A program made the translations under genes and the position numbers. 64,000 bases of DNA, taken from an uncultured cyanobacterium. GTDB taxonomy: Bacteria > Cyanobacteriota > Cyanobacteriia > PCC-6307 > Cyanobiaceae. Positions 22,177 through 32,758 of this stretch are shown piece by piece (position 1 is the first letter of the stretch; every line of letters starts with the position of its first letter). The stretch lies in assembly GCA_903823115.1 (NCBI GenBank), contig CAIJRN010000029.1, positions 1 to 64,000 of the forward strand, given 5' to 3'. The notes beneath the pieces are model-generated. The model was not told the origin of the DNA. It saw nothing but the letters and a program-made list of their open reading frames with translations, and searched no databases.

Positions 22177-24657
22177 TCAGCCCTGGATCAGCGGCACCAG
22201 TTGCTGGAGGATGTCGCCCTTGTGCAGGGACAGGAGCTGGCCGGTGCCGCTGCAGTCCTGAGCTTCCAGTCCATCGGAGCGCAGTCGCAGGTTGCGGTTG
22301 TCGGCGTTGGCCAGGCGCACACCCACCACGCCGCCTTGATCTTCGCGCAGGTCCACCAGACCATCGCTCCGTTCCAGGAAGCGCAGGCCGATCTGGCCGA
22401 GATCACCCCGCTCCGAGGTCCGCAGGCTGTCGACGCGCAGCCGCTTGATCTGGCCCTGGCGGCTGGCCAGCAGCACGCTGCCCTCGGGCTTCACACTGGC
22501 CGCACCCACCACCGATTCGCCGGGCAACAGGCGCATCAGCACGGGCCCCTGGGCCGTGCGACCCATCACCGGCAGGTTGTTCTCGTTCACCGCCAGTCGC
22601 AGCAGCCGGCCGGTGCTGCTGGCTACCACCAGTTCCTCGTCGTCGTGGCAGGCCACCACCCGCTGCAGTTCCACTCCTTCCTTGAGCTTGAGCACGGTGG
22701 CGGCACGGCCGGAGAGTTCCTGGAAGTCCTCCAGTGGCAGGCGCTTGAAGCGGCCATCGCTGCTGAGCAGGCCGAGGCTGGTGTGGCTGCCGTCGCCGGG
22801 CAGGGGCAGCACCTGGATCAGACGGGCATCGCTGAGGCTTTCGGGCAGGAATTTCTCCAGGCCGCCCGGTTGCTGACCGGCAAATTCCCAGCGCAGCAAG
22901 GCCACCCGTCCATCGGCGCTGAAGACGAGCAGAGCCGGCTGGGAGCTGATCGGCAGGATCAACTGGGCGGGAGCTGTCTGCTCGGCCAGCTCGGCCGGTT
23001 CATCGAGATGCAGTCGGCCCAGCATCTGCGGTGTCACGATCTTGACGGCGCCGTCGGCCTGGATCAACAGGCGGCTGTCGGGGGGCAGGGCCTCAAAGGC
23101 CTGTTGGCGCTGCAGTTCGGCGTTGGGCCGGACGGCCGCGGCCCGCTGGGCCACCAGTAGATCGCCGCCTTCCACCAGGCGGGTGCGGCGCGGGGTGTTG
23201 TAGCGCTTCTTTAGCTGCTTGAGCTCGGCCACGAGCGTGTCCAGGAGGGTGTCGCGATCGTCGAGCAGATGGCGCAAGCGGGTGCGCTCGAGTTTGAGCT
23301 CTTCGGCCTCCTTGCGCAGGCTCTCCTGTTCGAGTCCGGTGAGCCGCCGCAGCGGCATCGCCAGCACGGCATCGGCCTGGCGCTCGCTCAGATCCAGGTG
23401 CACCTGCAGGCTGGCCTTGGCGGATGCCGCATCGCTGGCGGCGGTGATCATCGCGATCACCTCGCGCAGGGCATCGAGGGCCTTGGTCAGGCCTTCCACC
23501 ACTTCCAGTCGTTCTTCGCAGCGGCGCAGCGCATGGGTGGTGCGCCGGATCATGGTCAGTTCCCGGTAGTCCAGGAATTCCTGCAGCATGCGCCGCAGGC
23601 TCAGCTGCACCGGCTGGCCATGGACCAGGGCCAGCAGAATCGCCCCAAAGTTGCTCTGCAGGGCGGTGCGGCGCTGCAGTTCCGCCAGCACGGTTTCGGC
23701 ATTGGCATCCCGGCGCACCTCAACGACGACGCGCATGCCTTCGCGATCACTTTCGTCGCGGATGTCGGCGATGCCGCCGATTTTGCCGTCGTTCACCTGT
23801 TCCGCCAGCTTTTCGATCCAGCCCGCCTTGCTGAGCTGGTAGGGGAGCTCGGTGATCACCACGGCACCGCGGCGATGCCGTCCCTTACCGGGTTGGACCT
23901 CTTCGATGTGGGCGACGCCCCGCATCGGGATGCTGCCGCGGCCGGTCAGATAGGTGTCGCGGACGCCGGCGCCGATCAGGACTTCACCGCCGGTGGGAAA
24001 ATCGGGGCCAGGCACCAGCTCCAGCAGTTTTTCCTGGCTGAGATCGGGCTTGCGGATCAGGGCAATCAGGGCATCCACCACTTCGCCCAGGTTGTGGGGC
24101 GGGATGCTGGTGGCCATGCCCACGGCGATGCCGGTGCAGCCGTTCAGCAACAGGAAGGGCAGCTGGGCCGGCAGCACCGTCGGCTCCTGTTGGGAGCCAT
24201 CGAAGTTGGAGGCGAAATCGACGGTGTCGTTGCCGATTTCAGCCAGCATCCCCTCGTGGGAGATCGGCGCCAGGCGCGTTTCGGTGTACCGCATCGCCGC
24301 CGGCGGATCGTCATCGACGGAGCCGAAATTGCCGTGGCCATCGAGCAGGGGATGGCGGCTGGCGAAGGTCTGGACCAGGCGCACCAAGGCGTCGTAGACC
24401 GCTTGGTCGCCGTGGGGGTGGTATTTGCCGAGCACATCGCCCACCACCCGGGCGCACTTGCGGTAGGGGCGGTCTGGGGTGAGCCCGAGTTCGTGCATCG
24501 CGAACAGGATGCGCCGCTGCACCGGTTTGAGGCCATCACGCACATCCGGCAGGGCCCTGCCCACGATCACGCTCATGGCGTATTCGAGGTAGGAGCGCTG
24601 CATCTCCAGGTGGAGTGCGATCGGCTCGATGCGTGCTTCTGGGCGCTCCTCGGCCAT
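22177..24657 (-). CDS. gyrA: Type II topoisomerase subunit A (GyrA/ParC)
   Basis: [74 protein letters not shown]-terminal beta-pinwheel repeats. Confidence 0.95.
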   Translation of the reverse strand: MAEERPEARIEPIALHLEMQRSYLEYAMSVIVGRALPDVRDGLKPVQRRILFAMHELGLTPDRPYRKCARVVGDVLGKYHPHGDQAVYDALVRLVQTFASRHPLLDGHGNFGSVDDDPPAAMRYTETRLAPISHEGMLAEIGNDTVDFASNFDGSQQEPTVLPAQLPFLLLNGCTGIAVGMATSIPPHNLGEVVDALIALIRKPDLSQEKLLELVPGPDFPTGGEVLIGAGVRDTYLTGRGSIPMRGVAHIEEVQPGKGRHRRGAVVITELPYQLSKAGWIEKLAEQVNDGKIGGIADIRDESDREGMRVVVEVRRDANAETVLAELQRRTALQSNFGAILLALVHGQPVQLSLRRMLQEFLDYRELTMIRRTTHALRRCEERLEVVEGLTKALDALREVIAMITAASDAASAKASLQVHLDLSERQADAVLAMPLRRLTGLEQESLRKEAEELKLERTRLRHLLDDRDTLLDTLVAELKQLKKRYNTPRRTRLVEGGDLLVAQRAAAVRPNAELQRQQAFEALPPDSRLLIQADGAVKIVTPQMLGRLHLDEPAELAEQTAPAQLILPISSQPALLVFSADGRVALLRWEFAGQQPGGLEKFLPESLSDARLIQVLPLPGDGSHTSLGLLSSDGRFKRLPLEDFQELSGRAATVLKLKEGVELQRVVACHDDEELVVASSTGRLLRLAVNENNLPVMGRTAQGPVLMRLLPGESVVGAASVKPEGSVLLASRQGQIKRLRVDSLRTSERGDLGQIGLRFLERSDGLVDLREDQGGVVGVRLANADNRNLRLRSDGLEAQDCSGTGQLLSLHKGDILQQLVPLIQG

Positions 24658-24735
24658 CCGGTGCTGGGGTCTGGGGGCTGGAGACGGGGCTCAGCCTACA
24701 GATCATGATCCGAGCCCACCAGGGAGCGGGGGGAT

Positions 24736-25635
24736 TCAGGGGCTCTCGTCGTCCTTCTCGTGGCCTGTGGCGTTGGCTGAGGCCCGTTCAACGCTGGCTT
24801 TGAGTTCCGGCAAGGCCAGCAGGCGCCCCGTGGCGGCTCGCAGCTTCACACCCCAGAGCTGTTCTTTCTGGTAGGTGTCATGGACGTAGTTGGGGTCTGC
24901 GTTGAGGGCGTTTTCCGCCAGTTGCAGGGCTTCGCTGCGGTTCTGCTGGTTGCTCTCATAGAGAGCCGTGGCCAGGGCCAGGGAGGTTTCGGCTGCCTCC
25001 GGCTTGATCTTCAGCACCTTCCGCCAGCGTTCGATCGCCTGCTTGGGGTGATCCAGTTCAAACAGCACCAGCCCCTGGTTGTTCACGGCTTCCCAGAAAT
25101 CGCTGCGCAGGCCTGAGGCCTTTTCAAAGGCGGTCAGGGCTTCGGTGGGGCGACCCAGCAGCAGATTGGCGTTGCCGAGGTCGAAGTAGGCACCGGAATT
25201 GCGGCTGTCGAGCTGCAGGCCGCGGCGCAGCAGGTCGAGAGCCTCGGCTGGCTTGCCATTGCGCAGGGCCAGCGAGCCCTCCGCAAACCAGATCCCCGCA
25301 TTGGTGGGATCGAGGCGTTTGGCCCGTTCCAGGGCCACCACCGCCTTGCTGGAGTTATTGCTGCGCAGTTGGGTCTCCGCCAGCAGCACCCAGCTGCGGG
25401 GATCGTCGGGGAGCAGCCGCACGGACAGTTCGGCCAGGCGGGCTGCGTCTTCGGCCTGGCCGAGGCGCAGCAGGCGGGCTGCCGCCTGGGCAATGCCGAG
25501 GCCGGATCCCTCCAGTTCCTTCGTCTGGGGCAGATAGACGTAGGGCACCAGAGCCAGCGCTGGCGGGATCCCGCCCCACAACAACAGACCAGCTATCGGC
25601 AGGGAGGTGAGGAACTGCCACCGGCGCTGGCCCAT
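24736..25635 (-). CDS. Tetratricopeptide repeat protein
   Basis: TPR repeats (LDPTNAGIWFAEGSLALRNGKPAEALDLLRRGLQLDSRNSGAYFDLGNANLLLGRPTEALTAFEKA). Confidence 0.88.
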   Translation of the reverse strand: MGQRRWQFLTSLPIAGLLLWGGIPPALALVPYVYLPQTKELEGSGLGIAQAAARLLRLGQAEDAARLAELSVRLLPDDPRSWVLLAETQLRSNNSSKAVVALERAKRLDPTNAGIWFAEGSLALRNGKPAEALDLLRRGLQLDSRNSGAYFDLGNANLLLGRPTEALTAFEKASGLRSDFWEAVNNQGLVLFELDHPKQAIERWRKVLKIKPEAAETSLALATALYESNQQNRSEALQLAENALNADPNYVHDTYQKEQLWGVKLRAATGRLLALPELKASVERASANATGHEKDDESP

Positions 25636-25660
25636 GGAATCACAAGGAATTCGACTCAGC

Positions 25661-26644
25661 CTAGGGACCGGGAAGGGTTTCACCCAGATCTGGCATCGGG
25701 CTGGCGGCGGCGATGTTGCGGCGCCACATCCAGGGCTTGATGCGCCGCAGGGCCGAGGCTCGCAGCCGTTCGTCCCACTCCTGATCGCTCCAGCCGAGTG
25801 CCTCCGGGCCCTGCAGATTCAGCAGCCAGGGGCGGGGTTGCATGTCGGGGTCCTCGGAGCTCTGCAGCGCGTCGCCATTCCAGGGACAGACCTCCTGACA
25901 GATGTCACAGCCGGCCACCCAGCCCTGCAGGTTCTCGCTCAGCTCTGCCGGCAGGCTGGGATCGCGATTTTCGATCGTGTGGAAGGCGATGCAGCGCCTG
26001 GCATCAACCACGAAGGGTTCGCGGATCGCCGTGGTCGGACAGGCGTCGATGCAGCGGCTGCAGCGGCCGCACAGGCTTTCACTGGCCTGATCTGCCGGCA
26101 GCTCCAGGCTGGTGAGCAGGTGACCGAGCAGCAGCCAGGAGCCCCGTTGGCGGTGAATCAGGTTGCCGTGTTTGCCGATCCAGCCCAGACCCGCCTCCTC
26201 GGCCCAGGCCTTGTCCAGCAGCGGCGCCGTGTCGACGCAGGCCCGCCAGCTGGTTCCCGGGACCTGGGCCTCCAGCCAGTGGCCCAGCTGGCGCAGGCGG
26301 CGCTCGATCACGCGGTGGTAATCGCGGCCCCAGCCGTAGCGCGCCACCTTGAGGCTGCCCGCCTGGGGCCACTGGCGCACGTAATACGACAGTCCCACGG
26401 CCACCAGACTGCGCACACCGGGCAGCAGCTTCTCGATCTGCCGGCGCCGCGGATCCTCCATCCAGGCCATCGAGCCGTGGTGGCCCGCCGCCAGCCAGCG
26501 TTCCAGGGCGGCGGTGCGCAGCCGCAGGCGATCACTGCCGGCCGCTGAGGCGATCCCCACCGGGTCGAAACCCAGGCGCCGGGCCTCCTGCTTGAGGGTC
26601 CTGGCCAGGTCGCTGCCGGACGGGATGATCTTGGGCTGGTTCAT
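25661..26644 (-). CDS. queG: Epoxyqueuosine reductase
   Basis: LGWIGKHGNLIHRQRGSWLLLGHLLT, CGRCSRCIDACPTTAI, CDICQEVCPWN. Confidence 0.95.
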   Translation of the reverse strand: MNQPKIIPSGSDLARTLKQEARRLGFDPVGIASAAGSDRLRLRTAALERWLAAGHHGSMAWMEDPRRRQIEKLLPGVRSLVAVGLSYYVRQWPQAGSLKVARYGWGRDYHRVIERRLRQLGHWLEAQVPGTSWRACVDTAPLLDKAWAEEAGLGWIGKHGNLIHRQRGSWLLLGHLLTSLELPADQASESLCGRCSRCIDACPTTAIREPFVVDARRCIAFHTIENRDPSLPAELSENLQGWVAGCDICQEVCPWNGDALQSSEDPDMQPRPWLLNLQGPEALGWSDQEWDERLRASALRRIKPWMWRRNIAAASPMPDLGETLPGP

Positions 26645-26683
26645 CGCCGGTCGGTAGAGTCGGAGTCCGCTGGTTTTGATCGT

Positions 26684-27334
26684 GTGACTGCCACTTCATC
26701 TAGCCGTTTCAGCCCTCTCTTGCGCTGGATGGGTATCACCCTGGTGGCGCTGCTGCTGCTGCAGATGCTGGCGGTGCTCAATCTCTGGGACTGGAGCCAG
26801 GAGCCCTTCCGCCAGCTGGTGGTGGAACGATTGATCAACCAGTCCCCGATGGCCCTGGTGGGTCTGGTGCTGATGTATCTCTCCTCGCGCCTTGAAGACG
26901 AAGCCGAGACCCGCACGCCGGTGCTGTGGAGCGTCTGCATCATCAGTGGACTGCTGGCCGTGTTCCTGACCGCCTCCCTGCCGGTGGCCTTCGGCGGTGA
27001 CCAGATCATGCAGCAGCAGTCCGATCAACAGCTGGCGGCCAAGAAGGGCCAGTTGGAGATGGCCCGTCAGCAAAGCCAGGATCCCGCTCTGGTGCAGCAA
27101 CTGATCAAGCAGGCCGAGGCCTCCGGTCAGGTGCCCGCCAATGCCAGTGACGCCCAGAAAACCCAGTCGGCCAGGGCCTTTATTGATCGCCAGCTCGATC
27201 AGATGGAAGCCCAGTACAAGCAGGCTGAGCAGAGCAGCAAGGTGACCCTCAGCCAGCGACGCTTCGCCGGTTCCGGTGGGGCCATCGTGTTGATCATCGC
27301 CTTCACCATCCTCTGCCTCGGCAGCGTCCTCTGA
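26684..27334 (+). CDS. HpsJ-like membrane protein
   Basis: Hydrophobic N-terminal pairs, Gln/Ala-rich central coiled segment, C-terminal TM; resembles the product at 53881-54738. Confidence 0.65.
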   Translation: MTATSSSRFSPLLRWMGITLVALLLLQMLAVLNLWDWSQEPFRQLVVERLINQSPMALVGLVLMYLSSRLEDEAETRTPVLWSVCIISGLLAVFLTASLPVAFGGDQIMQQQSDQQLAAKKGQLEMARQQSQDPALVQQLIKQAEASGQVPANASDAQKTQSARAFIDRQLDQMEAQYKQAEQSSKVTLSQRRFAGSGGAIVLIIAFTILCLGSVL

Positions 27335-27415
27335 AGTCAATCCTCCGCGGCGGCTCCGGCGCTCCACCGGCTGGTTAGCGTCGGGCTGTTCGCTCCGAAC
27401 TCCCCCCCAACCACC

Positions 27416-28150
27416 TTGGTGACCTCCAGCCCCCGAACCGATCAGCCGCTGAGCGACCGACTCCAGCAGGATCTCAAGAATGATCTGATCGCCGGACTGC
27501 TGGTGGTGATTCCGCTGGCCACCACGATTTGGTTGGCCACCACGGTGAGCCGATTTGTGCTTGCCTTTCTCACCTCTATCCCGAAACAGTTCAATCCATT
27601 CAATACCCTCAATCCCCTGCTTCAGGACCTGATCAACCTTGGTGTTGGTCTCCTGGTGCCGCTGCTGGGGATTCTGTTGATCGGTCTGATGGCGCGCAAC
27701 ATCGTCGGCCGCTGGCTGCTGGAGTTCGGTGAGGGAACGCTGTTGCGCATTCCCCTCGCCGGTTCGGTCTACAAGACCCTCAAGCAACTGCTGGAAACCT
27801 TCCTCCAGGGCAGTGGCGGCAACCGCTTTCGTCGGGTGGTGTTGGTGGAGTACCCCCGTGAGGGGCTCTATGCCGTCGGTTTTGTCACCGGCACCATCGG
27901 CACTGCAGTCCAGGCTGATTTCCAGGAATCGATGTTGAGCGTGTTCATCCCCACAGCCCCCAATCCCACCACCGGTTGGTATGCGGTGGTGCCGGAGCGC
28001 CTCGTCAAGGACATCGATCTCAGCGTCGAGGATGCCTTTCGCACGATCATTTCGGCTGGCATCGTCAGCCCCGATGAGCGCGTGCCCAACACGTCCAATC
28101 GCAGCTTCTCCAGTCTGCTGGAGAAGTTGCGCGCACCCCAGCTTTCCTGA
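27416..28150 (+). CDS. DUF502 family membrane protein
   Basis: LKNDLIAGLLVVIPLATTIWLATTVSRFVLAFLTSIPKQ... VLVEYPREGLYAVGFVTG ... VFIPTAPNPTTGWYAVVPERLV. Confidence 0.93.
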   Translation: MVTSSPRTDQPLSDRLQQDLKNDLIAGLLVVIPLATTIWLATTVSRFVLAFLTSIPKQFNPFNTLNPLLQDLINLGVGLLVPLLGILLIGLMARNIVGRWLLEFGEGTLLRIPLAGSVYKTLKQLLETFLQGSGGNRFRRVVLVEYPREGLYAVGFVTGTIGTAVQADFQESMLSVFIPTAPNPTTGWYAVVPERLVKDIDLSVEDAFRTIISAGIVSPDERVPNTSNRSFSSLLEKLRAPQLS

Positions 28151-28794
28151 TGAAGAGCCGAACTCTTGCCCGCGAACTGGCCCTGCTGATGCTCGGCCAG
28201 GTCAACGATCGAGGCCCCGCAGCCACGGCTGCCGGAACGGCCGCCCTGAGCGATGGATCCCTCGAAGGGCTGTTGCATCAGGCTCTCACCAGCCTCAGCC
28301 AGCACGTGCGCGATGCCCTCGATCGCTCGGCAGAGGATCTGCAGCAGGCCCAGCAGGAGCTGCTGGACAGCGAGCTGCAGGAGGAGGGCCAGGCCCGGTT
28401 GCCGCGGGTGCGCCAGCATCTCCAGGAGGGCCTCAGCCATGCGGAGCAGGCGCTCAATCGCCTCTCCGCCAGCCTGGAGTTGCCGCGGTTGCTGTTGCTG
28501 GCCGATCAGGAAGAGGTGCGCAGCGGTGCCATCGCCCGGGCCCGGGCGGTGCTGCGCGATCGCGATCGGATCGATGAACGCCTGGATCGGGTGATGGAGG
28601 GCTGGCGGCTGGCCCGTCTGCCCCGCATCGATCGCGACATCCTGCGATTGGCGGCGGTGGATCTGGAAAGTTTTGCCACGCCACCGGCGGTTGCCTGCAA
28701 TGAGGCTGTCGAGCTGGCCAATCGCTACAGCGACGAGCAGGGCCGTCGCATGATCAATGGCGTCCTGCGACGCTTCACCTCGGCAACGGTGTAG
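28150..28794 (+). CDS. nusB: Transcription antitermination protein NusB
   Basis: SRTLARELALLMLGQV..., RLARLPRIDRDILRLAAVDLE...AVACNEAVELANRYSDEQGRRMINGVLRRF. Confidence 0.92.
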   Translation: MKSRTLARELALLMLGQVNDRGPAATAAGTAALSDGSLEGLLHQALTSLSQHVRDALDRSAEDLQQAQQELLDSELQEEGQARLPRVRQHLQEGLSHAEQALNRLSASLELPRLLLLADQEEVRSGAIARARAVLRDRDRIDERLDRVMEGWRLARLPRIDRDILRLAAVDLESFATPPAVACNEAVELANRYSDEQGRRMINGVLRRFTSATV

Positions 28795-28800
28795 CCCGCG

Positions 28801-30849
28801 ATGGTGTTCGACTGGTTCAAACGCGCAGCGGTCCCTCAGAGCCCAGCCGCTGTCACGCCCCAGCTCCCTCCGGAGCCGCCGCCAGCCAGCGAGTCAGATC
28901 CGGCTCCAGCTCCTGAAGGCACCGCTCCCCCAGGGGGCTCGGAGCCTTCGCTGGAAGCTGGGGCTGGCGTTGACCAGGTTGCCGCTGAGCCCTCATCGCT
29001 CCAGGGCGCTGTCAGTGAAGTCGTCGCTGTCACCGTGGTCGCCAGCACGGACGGCACCGCAACGGCTCAGGCCCCGGCCGTCGGAGCCGTCGATCAGGAA
29101 GCCCTGGACTGGGCCCGCCAGGCCTACGCCCGCCTCAAGGCCCAGCAGGAGGCGGCCCGCTCGGCGCCAGCTGCCCAGCCGATCCCGAGCTCTCCAGCCA
29201 GCAGCCCAGCGCTCGCCGCATCCTTACCCTCGGGCCCGGCGCCGGAGCCAACGGCTGCTGCAGAAGCAGAGGCTGTTGCCCAGCCATCGGCGATTGCTGA
29301 GTCAACGGTTGACATCCAGCAGATGCCTGCTGCCGAGCAGGCGTTCCGACCAGAACCAACGCCCCCAGACACCGCCCCAGCCCAACCCTCAGCTCCCGTG
29401 GCGGAAGCAACGGTTGTGGCTGAGCCCGCGGCTGCTCCTGGCTTCGCTTCAGGAGCCGAGCTCCCAGCGATGGCTGCACCCATCCCTGGCGCCGAGCTGA
29501 GCACCGCCGCTGCTGGCAGCTCGGCGATCGATGAGGTCACGGCTGTTGCTGTGCAAATGGCTGTTGCTGTGCAAACGGCTGTTGCTGAGCAAACGGCTGT
29601 TGCTTGGCCAACATCTGTTGCCGAACCGCCAGCGCCGCAGCCGGCAGCGGTGCTGGCTGCGGATTCCCTCTCCGGTGCCCCCGCCGTTGCCCGGGGCCTG
29701 TCGCTGCTGGAGCAGGCTGCCGCCGAGCGCCAGCAACGGCTGCAGCAGCTGACGGCGGTGGCTCCGGTTTCGGAGCGTGAGTCTCTTCCGCTGGCTGCGG
29801 TGGCTCCCCCGGCTCTGGTGGAGAGCGAGCCTCAGCTGGGTGCCTTCGACGACACCTTCACCTGGTCGGCGGAGGTGCTGGCGGCCCAGGGCCGCAAGGT
29901 CGATGACATGTCGCTCGAGGAGATCGACTGGCTCGGCCGGCTGCGCCGCGGCCTGGAGAAGACCCGGCGAGGATTCGTCACCCAGCTGCTCGAGAACCTC
30001 GGCGACGATCCCCTCACCCCGGAGGTGATCGACGACCTCGAAACCACCCTGTTGCGGGCCGATGTCGGCGTGCAGGCCACCGATCAGGTGCTGGAGGCCC
30101 TGCGACGACGGCTCAATGAGGAGGTGGTGGATCCGGCGGAAGGGTTGCGTTTTCTCAAGGAGCAATTGCGCGGTCTGCTGGAAGCGCCGATTGCGGCCAG
30201 CGCCGCGCCGCTGCTGGCTCCCCAGAAGGATCGGCTCAATGTCTGGCTGCTGGTGGGGGTCAACGGCGTCGGCAAGACCACGACCCTGGGCAAACTCGCC
30301 AATCTGGCTGTGCGCAGTGGCTACAGCTGTCTGATCGCCGCCGCCGACACCTTCCGGGCTGCGGCCGTGGAGCAGGTGCGGATCTGGGGGGAGCGCAGTG
30401 GCGTCGCCGTGATCTCCAATCCCAGCGCCAATGCCGATCCGGCGGCCGTCGTCTACGACGCCATTGGGGCGGCCCGGGCCAAGGGCACCGAGCTGGTGCT
30501 GGTGGATACGGCCGGTCGCCTGCAGACCAAGCACAACCTGATGGAGGAGCTCACCAAAGTGCGCCGCATCATCGACAAGCTGGCTCCTGAGGCCGTCGTC
30601 GAGTCGCTGCTGGTGCTCGATGCCAGCCAGGGCCAGAACGGCCTGCGCCAGGCCATGGCTTTCGCCAGCGCCGCCGGCCTCACCGGTGTCGTGATCACCA
30701 AGCTGGATGGCAGTGCCCGCGGTGGCGTGGCGCTCGCCGTGGCCTCGGAGGCCAGGCTGCCGATCCGCTTCATCGGTGCCGGCGAAGGCATCCGCGATCT
30801 GCGCCCCTTCAACAGCTTCGAGTTCGTGGAGGCCTTGCTGGCGAGTTAA
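28801..30849 (+). CDS. ftsY: Signal recognition particle receptor FtsY with long Ala/Pro/Glu-rich N-terminal extension
   Basis: LLVGVNGVGKTTTLGKLANLA, AADTFRAAAVEQVRIWGER, VDTAGRLQTKHNLMEEL, TKLDGSARGGVALAVASEARLPIRFIGAGEGIRDLRPF. Confidence 0.96.
   Translation: MVFDWFKRAAVPQSPAAVTPQLPPEPPPASESDPAPAPEGTAPPGGSEPSLEAGAGVDQVAAEPSSLQGAVSEVVAVTVVASTDGTATAQAPAVGAVDQEALDWARQAYARLKAQQEAARSAPAAQPIPSSPASSPALAASLPSGPAPEPTAAAEAEAVAQPSAIAESTVDIQQMPAAEQAFRPEPTPPDTAPAQPSAPVAEATVVAEPAAAPGFASGAELPAMAAPIPGAELSTAAAGSSAIDEVTAVAVQMAVAVQTAVAEQTAVAWPTSVAEPPAPQPAAVLAADSLSGAPAVARGLSLLEQAAAERQQRLQQLTAVAPVSERESLPLAAVAPPALVESEPQLGAFDDTFTWSAEVLAAQGRKVDDMSLEEIDWLGRLRRGLEKTRRGFVTQLLENLGDDPLTPEVIDDLETTLLRADVGVQATDQVLEALRRRLNEEVVDPAEGLRFLKEQLRGLLEAPIAASAAPLLAPQKDRLNVWLLVGVNGVGKTTTLGKLANLAVRSGYSCLIAAADTFRAAAVEQVRIWGERSGVAVISNPSANADPAAVVYDAIGAARAKGTELVLVDTAGRLQTKHNLMEELTKVRRIIDKLAPEAVVESLLVLDASQGQNGLRQAMAFASAAGLTGVVITKLDGSARGGVALAVASEARLPIRFIGAGEGIRDLRPFNSFEFVEALLAS
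29542..29613 (+). repeat. Four 18-bp tandem repeats inside ftsY
   Basis: gctgttgctgtgcaaatg | gctgttgctgtgcaaacg | gctgttgctgagcaaacg | gctgttgcttggccaaca, encoding AVAVQM-AVAVQT-AVAEQT-AVAWPT. Confidence 0.9.
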
Positions 30850-31285
30850 GAGTCTTTCTGCTGTCGAATCCTGGCAAGATTTGATAGTATTTTGTGATCC
30901 AAATGTACGATTCATTGTCGCATTGATTCGCCACATTCTTTGATCGACTCTTGCCTGCTGGTTCGGATTCCTTGTGCTTCAATTGTTCTGGTGAGGTGGA
31001 AGCGCCAGGAGTGTGATCGAACGGGATATGTCTGAGCTGATCTGATCTTGATCTATATGGTCATATCCAGTCTTGCGCATCGATTCTTTGGCTAAAAATT
31101 GAGAGTATTCCTGGCCGCAAGAAACCCAGGAGTTGGAAGCTTACTGAGTCAGCATCGATCTCAATCGCTGGATGCAGTAGAAGTGTTCTGTCGACGAGAT
31201 CAGCCTGCGATCATTGTTGGCGTTGGCCTGGGGCGAGTTGCGGATCTTCTCCCCAGAATGAGCTATGTGCACCAGGCTTTTTGAT

Positions 31286-31311
31286 TGGGATGGGCCTATT
31301 CATCCCATTTT
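31286..31311 (+). terminator. Possible weak terminator or hairpin
   Basis: TGGGATG-ggcctatt-CATCCCA followed by TTTtc, starting 2 bp after the stop of the small ORF 31099-31284. Confidence 0.35.
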
Positions 31312-31492
31312 CGGACGTTGGTCCACGGGCTTGCTCTGTCGCTCGTTGCTGCGGCTTGACGCCTTCACGATTGGCGCGCGCGAGACCAAAATCCGTCGTT
31401 TTTCCTAGGGTCTTGCGTTTTTTGCGCCTTGGTCTTGGTGTTTTGCATCCTGATCCCTAACCTTCAGCTCGCTGATCGCTCTTCGTCTGCCC

Positions 31493-32566
31493 ATGCCTGC
31501 CTGGCGATCCGCTGGCGCTGCTCCACTTCCATTCATCAAGCTGCCTGGCGCGTCGCTGGCTTCTTCCAACACCGTTGATTTCGGTGGCGTGGTGGGCACC
31601 TTTCTGCCCCTGCATGTGCACCGCTGGGATCATCCCGATCGGGATCAGCCCTTCATCAACCATTCCGGCTGTATTCGCCTGGGTGATCTCACGCTGCTGG
31701 CCACCTGGGGATCGGCGATCAACGGCGAGGTGGAGCAGAGGTGTGAGGCCCAGCTGGTGCTTCCTTATGTTGCCGGCATCAACTCTTTCAAGATTGATCA
31801 TCAAAGTCATATTTTCCGTTCCTCCTGCTTCTTCATTCCTGCTGCAGGCAGCCGCATCCAGATCAATTGCAGCATGTGTTCGGGCATCATCATCAGCTTT
31901 CCGCCCGCTTCGCTGCTGCCCGTAGCCCAGGCCATGGCTGGTCCCGGTTTCGATGGCCTGCCCCTGCAGCTTGCCCTGGAGCAACCAGCTGTTCTCAGCC
32001 GCAAGGCGGATGCCCGCCGGGATCGGGTGCAACAGCTGTTGATGGAGACCATGGCCTACGTGGAGCGCACCCTGGCGATTGGCGGTGCCATCAATCCCAT
32101 GCTCAGACTCGACGATCTGGTCCGTCGCTTGATCGTGATGTTGCTGGTGCCCGATCTGCTGGAGGCGGCTGCGGAATCAGCTTCGCCAGCGCCTGAGCCC
32201 TTCATGCATCAGGCGCTGGTGGAATGGCTGCTGGCCCATCTGCACGAACCGATCAGCCTTTCGGACATGGAGCAGCGCAGCAGTTACAGCCGTCGCTCGC
32301 TTCAGTACGCCTTCAAGCAGCGCTTCGGCTGTGGCCCGATGCAGTGGCTGCGGCAGCAGCGATTGACCAAGGCCAAGGCCCTGCTGGAGCAGGCGGGAGG
32401 CCATCGCAGCCTGCTGGACGTGTCCCAGGCCTGTGGCTATCTCTCCCAGACCTCCTTCAGCCGTGATTTTCTGGCCCGCTACGGGGAGCGTCCGTCGCGG
32501 CTGTTGCGGCGCTGCCGGGATCTCCACCTGCTGTCCCATCTGGACGGCCAATCTGGAATCTCCTGA
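31493..32566 (+). CDS. AraC family transcriptional regulator
   Basis: C-terminal ISLSDMEQRSSYSRRSLQYAFKQRFGCGPMQWLRQQRLTKAKALLEQAGGHRSLLDVSQACGYLSQTSFSRDFLARYGERPSRLLRR. Confidence 0.92.
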   Translation: MPAWRSAGAAPLPFIKLPGASLASSNTVDFGGVVGTFLPLHVHRWDHPDRDQPFINHSGCIRLGDLTLLATWGSAINGEVEQRCEAQLVLPYVAGINSFKIDHQSHIFRSSCFFIPAAGSRIQINCSMCSGIIISFPPASLLPVAQAMAGPGFDGLPLQLALEQPAVLSRKADARRDRVQQLLMETMAYVERTLAIGGAINPMLRLDDLVRRLIVMLLVPDLLEAAAESASPAPEPFMHQALVEWLLAHLHEPISLSDMEQRSSYSRRSLQYAFKQRFGCGPMQWLRQQRLTKAKALLEQAGGHRSLLDVSQACGYLSQTSFSRDFLARYGERPSRLLRRCRDLHLLSHLDGQSGIS

Positions 32567-32758
32567 CGGATCCCGTCTCCGTTCCACAGGCACTGGTCTC
32601 GTTGGGCAGCCCTGTTGATCCCTGCTTCTGCGGGCTTTCCGGCTTCGCTCTGCTGGCGTTTCCGGTGCTGAGATCCCAGGTTCGGCCGGCTTTCAGCGTC
32701 GCTCAGCCCGACGAATCCTCCGATCACTGCTACCTTTCGTGTCCTTCGCGGCCGCTCC

